From Helicobacteraceae bacterium (GTDB taxonomy: Bacteria > Campylobacterota > Campylobacteria > Campylobacterales > Helicobacteraceae), in contig CAAGLK010000115.1 in the NCBI GenBank assembly GCA_900770765.1, positions 1-15,209 on the forward strand: DNA of 15,209 nt. The letters are read 5' to 3'. Shown in pieces: positions 1 through 6,585 of the stretch; the stretch's first letter is position 1; every line of letters begins with the position of its first letter. The notes beneath the pieces were generated by a model. That model was not told the DNA's origin, did not search any database, and was given only the letters and a program-made list of their open reading frames with translations. The translations under genes and the position numbers were made by a program.

Positions 1-31
1 AAATTAGCCACGATACACTTTCTATTTTTCA

Positions 32-1591
32 TTATCTATCCTCATCTTTATCAAAAATAAACATCTTTCTAACACCTATATCTATATTTTTATTATCATT
101 TTCTACTACCTTAAAAATAGCTCTAACATCACAACTTTCACACGCACTAAATCGCTTGAAATTTTTATTGAAATTCTCGATTCTTAATTGCCTAAAATTC
201 TCTCCTAGCCAAATTTCCTCAAGCGATTGTCTTAAGAGGCTTCCCATATATAAATTGCCCCCCCCCGCAGGTTTAGCTTGGCTTGGACAATTGCAGCTAG
301 GATGCACTTCACCTAAAGCATTAATCAATAATAAATCACTCTGCCATGGATCTACGCAAGTTCTAGCATAATCTCTTTTGTCTTGTGTTATATCTTTTTT
401 AAAATCTTTGCCATCTTTTCTAACGGTTACAAAAGTAAAATTAAGACTTTGAATCTCATTTTTATACTTATTCCACTTTTCTAAAAACTTATCTTGCTCA
501 TTAATAGCATTTCCCTCCATAGTGCAATTAAAACGCACTTCTATTTCTTTGTAATTTTTGCTTAGTTCTAAAAAGTTTTTAATATTTTCCTCTGTTTTTT
601 CTAGCTTAAACCCTCTTGTTTTTTCATAAGTCTCAGCACTTGCACCATCTATACTAAAATAGATTCTATTCAAGCCAGAATCCAAAAGTCTTTTACTAAG
701 CTCTGCATTTAATAGTGTAGCATTTGTAGTAAGTGCAATTCGTTTTGCGCCAGCATCTTTAGCAAACCTTATAAAATCAGGCAATCTTTTATCCATAGTA
801 GGCTCACCAGCCGCACTAAAATGCGTCGTTAAACCATAATGACCAGCATATTTTAAAACTTCATAAGCAATATTGGTTGGAATCTCTTTTTTAGAAGCGA
901 AAAATTTTCTTGTCGCTTCGTTATGCATCTTTTGATATATTGGAGAAAAAAACCAGCACATAGAACAACGCAAATTACAAACATTATGCAACTGGATTCC
1001 AACCCCTTTGGGTGCTTTATAAAAATGTGCCACTCTATCAATTAGATTCTTATAATTTATCTCTTGTGACGCACTAAATTCATCCCAAAATGGCGAAAGC
1101 TCAAAAAGGGCGCGAGATTCTGGGAAAAATCGGCGAAATATATTTTCATAACCACTTTCTTTATAAATTAGTCGCTGCATACGCTCCTTTGCCCTAATGG
1201 TAATTTTACCATCAAGCTGCAAAAGTGAAAGCAAAAACACATCTAAACTAACTCTATCTTTTAAACAAAATAGTGCAACCCTTACAATATTCGCATCTGC
1301 TCTAGCCTTTGGGTAATAATAAAGATTCTTAGTGCTTTTAGAAGCCGCACACAAAAAGCTATTAAAAAATTCAAAATCAATTTTTGTTTCAAATGGATAA
1401 TTAACCCCCACAATCTCAACCACACCACTCTTAATATCAGCATAATATTTTCTAACAATCTCATAAAACTCATAAGAATAAATATTATCTACAACAATTT
1501 CACTAACTTCCTTATAAAACTCCAAGGCATAGCTTTTTAAACTAGGTGAAAACGCCCCAAAGCGGACTATAATACATTTTTTAATATTCAT
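32..1591 (-). CDS. Radical SAM/SPASM domain protein, phase-variable (tract in frame)
   Basis: This is a 519-residue predicted radical SAM enzyme. The 4Fe-4S/SAM motif CxxxCxxC is at C205, C209 and C212 (CNLRCSMC), followed by a GEPT segment (262-265), TTNATLLN (288-295) and FSIDGAS (312-318), all usual in the radical SAM barrel. A C-terminal SPASM-like auxiliary cluster region has C412, C433, C435, C484 and C487. The first 190 residues match no family I recognise. The start is ATG 1591, preceded by AAGGAG with a 5-base gap. Its A is shared with the TAA of the upstream methyltransferase (TAATG), so the two are probably translationally coupled. A G9 tract (C9 on the plus strand, 258-266) encodes Gly443-445 between the SPASM cysteines. 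It is in frame here; loss or gain of one G would remove the last cysteine pair. The neighbours suggest glycan or surface-molecule modification. The substrate is unknown and RiPP maturation cannot be excluded. Confidence 0.85.
   Translation of the reverse strand: MNIKKCIIVRFGAFSPSLKSYALEFYKEVSEIVVDNIYSYEFYEIVRKYYADIKSGVVEIVGVNYPFETKIDFEFFNSFLCAASKSTKNLYYYPKARADANIVRVALFCLKDRVSLDVFLLSLLQLDGKITIRAKERMQRLIYKESGYENIFRRFFPESRALFELSPFWDEFSASQEINYKNLIDRVAHFYKAPKGVGIQLHNVCNLRCSMCWFFSPIYQKMHNEATRKFFASKKEIPTNIAYEVLKYAGHYGLTTHFSAAGEPTMDKRLPDFIRFAKDAGAKRIALTTNATLLNAELSKRLLDSGLNRIYFSIDGASAETYEKTRGFKLEKTEENIKNFLELSKNYKEIEVRFNCTMEGNAINEQDKFLEKWNKYKNEIQSLNFTFVTVRKDGKDFKKDITQDKRDYARTCVDPWQSDLLLINALGEVHPSCNCPSQAKPAGGGNLYMGSLLRQSLEEIWLGENFRQLRIENFNKNFKRFSACESCDVRAIFKVVENDNKNIDIGVRKMFIFDKDEDR
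258..266 (-). repeat. Poly-G tract (G9) inside radical SAM/SPASM gene
   Basis: Nine consecutive C on the plus strand read as G9 in the gene. The frame is intact (Pro-Ala-Gly-Gly-Gly-Asn-Leu). Tracts of this kind are known slipped-strand phase-variation sites in Campylobacter and Helicobacter. Lengths of 6, 9 or 12 keep the gene ON. Confidence 0.85.
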
Positions 1592-2064
1592 TATGACTCC
1601 TTAATTAATAGCACAACCCTATTTACCTGCAATCTATATCTAAATACATGAAAATATAAATATATTTTTACAAAGATTCCAATATGTTTAGAATCCCCTT
1701 TTTTACCATTAAATTTATAGTTTAATAACTCCCTTAAACTGCCAACTCCATCTCGCATTAAGCGATTTTCTCTTCTCCTATAAGTAATATCAACTACTCT
1801 AAAGCCATTATCACTAAAGATTCTATCTTGCTCTTTATAAGTTCTATAATAAAGATATTTTTTAATAAATCTCCACATTTTTGGCAAATCCTTTTTACTT
1901 ACAAACATTAACGCAAACTTTCCATACAATTGTCTTAAAAACCGCCTACTAATACGCTGTGCTAAAAACACAAGTGGTAATCCAGTATGGCAATCAATCC
2001 ACTGATAAGAAGCGGCAAATTCGCTATATACTATGCTATTAGCCCCCCCCCCCCACCCCCGCAA
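1591..2064 (-). CDS. C-terminal half of the phase-variable methyltransferase (separate frame as sequenced)
   Basis: This open frame of 157 codons begins formally at a TTG in the CTTGCGG just before the G5-T-G12 tract and has no convincing ribosome binding site of its own. It is best read as the out-of-frame C-terminal half of the methyltransferase starting at 2420. Its HTGLPLV segment resembles the glutamate/histidine-HtglPlvh region found near the C-terminal substrate side of related methyltransferases. A short stand-alone product by reinitiation after the TAG near 2031 is possible but unsupported. Confidence 0.7.
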   Translation of the reverse strand: MRGWGGGANSIVYSEFAASYQWIDCHTGLPLVFLAQRISRRFLRQLYGKFALMFVSKKDLPKMWRFIKKYLYYRTYKEQDRIFSDNGFRVVDITYRRRENRLMRDGVGSLRELLNYKFNGKKGDSKHIGIFVKIYLYFHVFRYRLQVNRVVLLIKES

Positions 2065-2420
2065 GATTCTAACACCCTATTTAACTCTTTTGTGCTAAAA
2101 TCTAAATTTTTTAAATGTTCAAATACTTGATAGGAAAAAACATAAGAAAATACACCATTTTCAAATGGTATTTGCTCCCCATTGCGATAATACCTAATAT
2201 ACTGCTCTTTTTCGCTCACGCCTTGTCTCTCTAAAAATAGCTTAGAGCGACTCTTAGGTGCAATATCACAACCATAAGCTAAAAATCCAAGCCGTCTTAA
2301 CTCATCAGTAAATCGCCCATTTCCACATCCAAAATCTAAAATCTTATCTTTATTTTTATTGCTAATTTGCATAGTATCCACTGCAAATTCAAGCATTTCT
2401 TTAAAGCCTTGTTCTAGCAT
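1591..2420 (-). CDS. Class I SAM-dependent methyltransferase, phase-variable, OFF by frameshift at G12
   Basis: Two overlapping frames form one methyltransferase gene. The N-terminal part (2420-2031, 129 codons) has motif I, ILDFGCGNGRF (27-37), an acidic loop YGCDIA (49-54) and FSYQVFEHL (95-103), typical of the Methyltransf_11 type. It then enters a glycine run and stops at TAG after Leu-Ile-Ala. The C-terminal part continues in another frame (ANSIVY...QWIDCHTGLPLV), where this family has its strand after the conserved LkpGG turn. The frame breaks at G5-T-G12. With 10 or 13 G after the T, the two halves join into about 275 residues. The start ATG 2420 overlaps the glycosyltransferase stop by 7 bases, and the stop TAA overlaps the next ATG. 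The gene is probably reversibly OFF in the sequenced clone and not decayed: both halves are otherwise intact. A sequencing length error in the tract is the alternative. Confidence 0.85.
2043..2060 (-). repeat. Interrupted poly-G tract G5-T-G12 in methyltransferase gene
   Basis: The plus strand reads C12 (2043-2054), A, C5 (2056-2060). On the coding strand the G12 encodes the glycine run replacing the LkpGG turn of the methyltransferase fold. At 12 G the frame closes at a TAG a few codons later; 10 or 13 G would restore the full protein. Confidence 0.9.
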
Positions 2421-4471
2421 AAATGCTCCAAACCATTAAAATACTTAAGCACTTTCCTAACTCCCTCTTTTTCTCTTGTCTCATTTACCATTTTTCTATA
2501 ACCATCTCTATAATCCTTAAATGCCTCTAAAGTCGCTGAATCCTTTGTGATAATCTTAGAAATTCTATCTATATATTCTTCTTTGTTAAAAGCGATTAAT
2601 ATACAATTATTGGTATCTGCTTGTTTATGCAGTTTATTATAATTTTCTTCACCATATTCCTCTATAATCTCATTTTTTAACCCTTCTACAATTCTAAGCC
2701 TAGTAGCTCTAAGCGCCTCTTTATTATAATGCATACTTACTAGATATTTATTTGGCTTTTCATAAAATTCGCTTGCTGATTCGCCCTGTCCTTGTGGGAA
2801 AGTGGAACAAAAAATATCAATAATATGCCCATAAATATGTGGGTCAGTAAAGCCAGGCATAAAAAAGCGCTCAGAGATTCCAAGTTTTTCTACCTTTTCT
2901 CTAATCACAGGCATATTTCCATTGCCAGCAGCGATAAAAATAGTGTTTTTGTGCTTTTTCATAACCTCTGCAATAGCGCTTAAATACTCATCGCTATCTA
3001 CTTTCACAAGTCGTCCTATTACACCTAACACAATAGTGTCATCTTTTATTGGATATCTTATACGCTCATTTGCTATTAGCTGTGAGTCACATGGAGGATT
3101 ATAATATTTTTCTTTATCCATTGAAGTTTTAATATCTATAAAATTCCATTTAGGATGCTTTGGGATAAAATGAGAGATTCTATCATCAATTCCTTTTATA
3201 TCATAATGTGTATTCCCATGACACCAAAAAAGCTGCTTAGGAGCGCTTCTAGTAGCTATTAAAAAATTACTAGCATCGGTATAAGAAGTGGTAATTAAAA
3301 TATCAATCCCCTCTTTTAAGATAGAATCCCTAAGCAATAACGCCTTTTGCAAATGCGGATAGTAATAAAAATGCTGCTTTATTAGATTGTAAGCTGGACT
3401 CATCACCTTTACACCTATATCTTGTAGCTCCTTCATATTTTCTAAACTATCTTCACTTTTTTGCACATAAGCCATTGAGTACATATAAATTTCATACTTA
3501 CTAGCAAACTCTTTATTCTTAAGCATTGCCTTACACCAAGAATACTCCACTTTAAAAGGTGAATTCTCCACGATTCTTTCCTCTAAAATAGCGATTTTTA
3601 TCTTGCGTCCATTGCTAGAATCTATCTTTTTTTTACATTTTGGCAAATTCTTACCATATTCTACAAAATAAGGCTCCATAAGTTTTACAATCTTATCATT
3701 ATACACTTGCCAATCTTCTTGCAATTGTGCAGAATTGCCAAATTTATGATAAATATAAAAGCTAACATACATAGCTAAATCAAGATTCCCCTGCCCTAGC
3801 AACTTCTCTAGCACACCAACCCACACAGGAAAATTATCACGCCAACTTAAATCGTTATAAAAATGCTCTATATTCCAAAAAACATGCATACTCCATAAAA
3901 ATACACTCTTTTTAATCTTATCATCTAAGCTATCAAAGTAAGAATCCTGCAACGCCTCCCTTTGAATCTCTAAAAACCACTCAAGCGGAATCCTATAATA
4001 AAAAGTAAAAGCTCTAACAAACTTATCTAATTCCACAATATAATTATCAAATAAATTTAAATAAATAATATTTGCATAAAAAAACTTAACAGCCCCATCC
4101 GCTTCACCACTTAGCAATAACGCAACAGCCGCATATTCTATAAATAGCAGCCTCTCATAGCTAGAGATTCCATCACTCCTAACTTGTGCAGCACATAAAT
4201 CATAATAGCCCTTAAATCGCTCATCTTTTTGCGCATCTTTAAAAATCCCATACGCCCACAGCATCTCTCTATCTGGCGTCTCACCTTTATTAAAAATAAG
4301 CTCTAATGATTTATCTCTAATTAAACTTATAATCTCTTGCTTTTCACTCTCGCTTAAATCACCTTGCCACTCTACTCCATAGGCTCTAATAAGCTGCATA
4401 GAGTCATTTAAATCTTGCTTATTTTTTGTATTTGTTAAATTTGCTAAAAGCTCTTTTGTTTTGATATCCAT
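2414..4471 (-). CDS. Large GT-B glycosyltransferase with all-alpha N-terminal domain
   Basis: This predicted cytosolic glycosyltransferase has 685 residues from ATG 4471. A GTG at 4477 would add two residues, but AAGGG sits 5 bases before the ATG, so the ATG is preferred. Residues 1 to about 285 are helix-rich with no catalytic motif I recognise. From about 290 a Rossmann-like start (KIKIAILEER) opens the first GT-B half, and FWCHGNTHYDIKG (about 415-427) is a plausible acceptor-side loop. The second half starts with TIVLGVIGRLVKVD (about 479-492), followed by FIAAGNGN and RFFMPGFTDPHIYGHIIDIFCSTFPQGQGES, a typical nucleotide-sugar-binding C-domain of GT4/GT41 type. The helical-domain-plus-GT-B layout recalls HMW1C-like N-glycosyltransferases, but this is only architectural similarity. 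It is first in the operon with the methyltransferase and radical SAM gene; it has no long SSR, only an A8 run near 3627-3634. Confidence 0.8.
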   Translation of the reverse strand: MDIKTKELLANLTNTKNKQDLNDSMQLIRAYGVEWQGDLSESEKQEIISLIRDKSLELIFNKGETPDREMLWAYGIFKDAQKDERFKGYYDLCAAQVRSDGISSYERLLFIEYAAVALLLSGEADGAVKFFYANIIYLNLFDNYIVELDKFVRAFTFYYRIPLEWFLEIQREALQDSYFDSLDDKIKKSVFLWSMHVFWNIEHFYNDLSWRDNFPVWVGVLEKLLGQGNLDLAMYVSFYIYHKFGNSAQLQEDWQVYNDKIVKLMEPYFVEYGKNLPKCKKKIDSSNGRKIKIAILEERIVENSPFKVEYSWCKAMLKNKEFASKYEIYMYSMAYVQKSEDSLENMKELQDIGVKVMSPAYNLIKQHFYYYPHLQKALLLRDSILKEGIDILITTSYTDASNFLIATRSAPKQLFWCHGNTHYDIKGIDDRISHFIPKHPKWNFIDIKTSMDKEKYYNPPCDSQLIANERIRYPIKDDTIVLGVIGRLVKVDSDEYLSAIAEVMKKHKNTIFIAAGNGNMPVIREKVEKLGISERFFMPGFTDPHIYGHIIDIFCSTFPQGQGESASEFYEKPNKYLVSMHYNKEALRATRLRIVEGLKNEIIEEYGEENYNKLHKQADTNNCILIAFNKEEYIDRISKIITKDSATLEAFKDYRDGYRKMVNETREKEGVRKVLKYFNGLEHLC

Positions 4472-4505
4472 TGACACCCTTAAATTTTTCCTAAAAAATC
4501 GGCGA

Positions 4506-4511
4506 ATTATA
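4506..4511 (-). promoter_or_regulatory. -10 box of the glycosyltransferase operon
   Basis: On the minus strand GCTATAATTCGCC gives a perfect TATAAT with an upstream GC, typical of Campylobacterota sigma-70 promoters. It lies about 35 bases before the ATG. Together with the box at 4535 it forms a compact divergent promoter region (4472-4565). Confidence 0.6.
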
Positions 4512-4534
4512 GCAAAACTTTAGCTATCAAAAAC

Positions 4535-4540
4535 TATAAT
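4535..4540 (+). promoter_or_regulatory. -10 box of the second methyltransferase gene
   Basis: TATAAT on the plus strand is 25 bases before the ATG at 4566. A strong AAAGGAG Shine-Dalgarno (around 4554-4560) follows. Transcription is predicted to start close to 4547, giving a short leader. Confidence 0.6.
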
Positions 4541-4565
4541 TGTAGCCAACTAAAAAGGAGTAAAA

Positions 4566-5243
4566 ATGCAGCAAAACACACAAAGTTTATGGGAGGATTC
4601 TTACAAAAATGGCGAAAATCTACTTTTTTATCCACACAATGAGCTAGTAAGATTTCTAAACCGATTTATAAAAAAGCAAATTTCACTAGATTCTTTTGAA
4701 AATATTTATAGCAACAAAGAGAGAGAGAGAGAGATAAGGGCGCTAGACTTTGGCTGTGGTAGCGGTAGGCAGACGCTGCTTTTATCGCAATTTGACATTG
4801 AAGCTTATGGAATTGATATTTCACAAACTGCAATAAACAACGCAGAATCTTTAGCAAACACTCTTAAGCTAAAGGCGAAGTTTTTAGCAAACACTAGCGA
4901 TAAGATTCCATTTGAAGATAATTTTTTTGACTTTTCTATAAGTTGCGGTGTGCTTAATTGTATGCCTTTTTCTTTAAGTATGCATTATTTAAATGAATTA
5001 GCAAGAGTTAGTAAAAAATACTGCTTTTTAATCCTAAATGGAAAAAGCAGTAATGAAATTTCTTATACGCTAAAAAATGGTGATATTTTTAATCCACTTG
5101 TTTTTAAAAGCAATAAAAACAATATAAATAAAATGCTACAAAACTCCCCCTTCACTCTAAAATGGGGCGAAGCAATAGAGCACAAAAATTTATTAAACAA
5201 TAGCAAAAGCATCTATTATGCGCTAGTGTTAGAAAAAGCATAA
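4566..5243 (+). CDS. Class I SAM-dependent methyltransferase, phase-variable by (GA)8 (in frame)
   Basis: This 225-residue methyltransferase has motif I ALDFGCGSGRQTLLL (59-73), the acidic turn YGIDIS (81-86), a KIPFEDNFFDF segment (113-123) and ISCGVLNCM (125-133), all standard for Rossmann-fold SAM methyltransferases. The N-terminal WEDSYKNGENLLFYP resembles the substrate-side lid seen in small-molecule or sugar methyltransferases. Just before motif I the gene contains eight GA units (4719-4734) encoding Lys-Glu-Arg-Glu-Arg-Glu. The frame is intact, but a change of one unit would truncate the protein before the SAM site. It is transcribed divergently from the glycosyltransferase operon with its own promoter and strong Shine-Dalgarno. 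It is not closely similar to the other methyltransferase beyond the fold. The substrate is unknown; a sugar or lipid head group is plausible. Confidence 0.85.
   Translation: MQQNTQSLWEDSYKNGENLLFYPHNELVRFLNRFIKKQISLDSFENIYSNKEREREIRALDFGCGSGRQTLLLSQFDIEAYGIDISQTAINNAESLANTLKLKAKFLANTSDKIPFEDNFFDFSISCGVLNCMPFSLSMHYLNELARVSKKYCFLILNGKSSNEISYTLKNGDIFNPLVFKSNKNNINKMLQNSPFTLKWGEAIEHKNLLNNSKSIYYALVLEKA
4719..4734 (+). repeat. Dinucleotide repeat (GA)8 in methyltransferase gene
   Basis: Eight perfect GA units are preceded by AAA and followed by TAAGGG. Two-base repeats shift the frame by two with each unit gained or lost, so the gene is ON at 8 and OFF at 7 or 9. It is upstream of the SAM-binding motif, so the OFF product would be non-functional. 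Confidence 0.85.
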
Positions 5244-5248
5244 TAATT

Positions 5249-5272
5249 TTAAGATTCCAGCTGGAATCTTAA
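5249..5272. terminator. 24-bp perfect palindrome between convergent genes, probable bidirectional terminator
   Basis: TTAAGATTCCAG is followed immediately by its exact reverse complement. The palindrome lies 6 bases after the methyltransferase stop and 31 bases beyond the stop of the convergent radical SAM gene, with short T-rich flanks on both sides. Formation of a hairpin with about a 10-bp stem and an AGCT loop would suit termination from both directions. Confidence 0.6.
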
Positions 5273-5303
5273 TTTAGGATTCCACAAGATTCCGCTAAAT
5301 CCT

Positions 5304-6572
5304 TTAAAGAACACCTTCTAACTTCATTTTTGTAACTAAATTATTTTTATAAAGATATTCTAAAACCTTAGGCGAAGTGCCACTAAGTGCTTCTGGGATT
5401 CTATTATAAACCTTATTTCCAGCTGGGAAAGTAATCTCTACATAATCATTTTTAAAGCTAAATTTCTTTACAGATTCCACACTTGGCATATAAGAAGCGC
5501 ATTTACTACAAACCTCTTTTAGTCTATTACTCATTAAAATATCATCTAGCTTCCTTAAAGCTATTTCAAACGACTCACACTCTAGCACATTTGGCATTTT
5601 TTCTAAGTCTTTTAAAAACTCCATATGACAGCAACCACTAAGTGAGCCACCAGTATTTATAATTAGATTATAAAATGAGCAAAGCCCATGAATATACTCT
5701 CCACTATATTTGCAGCCATATTTATCATTAATGCGATTTGCATCTTTATCTAAATATCTTACATATTGCCAACGGATATTATTAATTTTATTTTTAGAAT
5801 ACAGCGAAAAAAGTGGCTTAAAGTCATTTTTATTTGGCTCTTGCTCTACATAAGAAGTGCTTACATAGATTCCAGCGTTTTTAAATAAAATAGGTGCATT
5901 AACTGCATTTTTAAAATAAGTTTCATTAGAACTCCTTATTTTTTTATAAGTTTCTCTATCGGTGCTATCAATGCTAATATCCACTTCATCTAAGCCAGCT
6001 TTTTTTAGCTTCTCTACCATATCCACATCACACAATGCACCATTTGTTGTCATCACAACATACATATTTTTAGTTTTAGCATAAGCGATAATTTCTAAAA
6101 TGTGTGGATTTAAAATAGCTTCTCCAGGACTAGTTAAAACCACTCTTTTAATCCCATAATCTGCTAATTTATCAAGTATTTTACAAGCATTTTTTAAACC
6201 AAGCTCTACCTTAAAATTTTCATTTTGTTTAAAAAAGTCTCCATCATAACCCTTACCATGATAAGGACACATAGGGCAAGAATAATTACATTTATAGGTT
6301 AAGCTAAGTTTTATACTAGAAATTTTTCGTTGTTTAAAAAGAGTCGTGGCAATCGCTTCTATTTGCCACGGCTGCAGATATTTAGGAGAATCACCAAAGA
6401 AATTATGCTCTATTTTCCACGGTTTTTCTTCTAGGGTAAGCGGATAATAAACACTTATAATGCCCCCCCCCCCCGAAACAGAACTATCTAACATTTTATT
6501 ATAATTTTCATTTGTAACACAAAACGACAAGCCCTTTTGCTTCCAGCTTTCAAATAATGATTCCAATATCAT
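5304..6572 (-). CDS. Radical SAM/SPASM domain protein, phase-variable (G12, in frame)
   Basis: This 422-residue predicted radical SAM enzyme has CxxxCxxC at C95, C99 and C102 (CNYSCPMC), then TSPGEAILN (147-155), MTTNGAL (174-180) and DISIDSTDRETYKKIR (198-213). C-terminal cysteines C287, C298, C314, C315, C355 and C358 fit a SPASM/twitch auxiliary cluster domain. The final 60 residues are extra and unassigned. ATG 6572 has a strong AGGGAGG 7 bases upstream. A G12 tract (6463-6474) near the N-terminus encodes Ser-Gly-Gly-Gly-Gly-Ile (33-38) and is in frame; other lengths not matching 12 modulo 3 would abolish the enzyme before its cluster motif. It lies 13 bp downstream of the chemoreceptor on the same strand, probably co-transcribed with it. 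It shares only family motifs with the radical SAM protein at 32-1591. The reaction is unknown; the neighbourhood favours modification of a surface molecule. Confidence 0.85.
   Translation of the reverse strand: MILESLFESWKQKGLSFCVTNENYNKMLDSSVSGGGGIISVYYPLTLEEKPWKIEHNFFGDSPKYLQPWQIEAIATTLFKQRKISSIKLSLTYKCNYSCPMCPYHGKGYDGDFFKQNENFKVELGLKNACKILDKLADYGIKRVVLTSPGEAILNPHILEIIAYAKTKNMYVVMTTNGALCDVDMVEKLKKAGLDEVDISIDSTDRETYKKIRSSNETYFKNAVNAPILFKNAGIYVSTSYVEQEPNKNDFKPLFSLYSKNKINNIRWQYVRYLDKDANRINDKYGCKYSGEYIHGLCSFYNLIINTGGSLSGCCHMEFLKDLEKMPNVLECESFEIALRKLDDILMSNRLKEVCSKCASYMPSVESVKKFSFKNDYVEITFPAGNKVYNRIPEALSGTSPKVLEYLYKNNLVTKMKLEGVL
6463..6474 (-). repeat. Poly-G tract (G12) near the start of the second radical SAM gene
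   Basis: There are twelve consecutive C on the plus strand, G12 in the coding strand. The reading frame runs through unbroken. Its position at codons 33-37 means a one-base slip truncates the protein before any catalytic motif, the classic ON/OFF arrangement. Confidence 0.9.
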
Positions 6573-6585
6573 TCAAACCACCTCC

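Noticed and set aside
3627..3634. A8 run (T8 on the plus strand) in the glycosyltransferase as a fifth phase-variation tract
   Set aside because: Eight A in such an AT-rich genome is expected by chance and much less slippage-prone than poly-G of 9-12.
32..6572. The radical SAM/SPASM genes as a RiPP (peptide-modifying) cluster
   Set aside because: No precursor peptide, RRE domain, protease or exporter is visible; the glycosyltransferase and methyltransferases favour glycan or surface modification.
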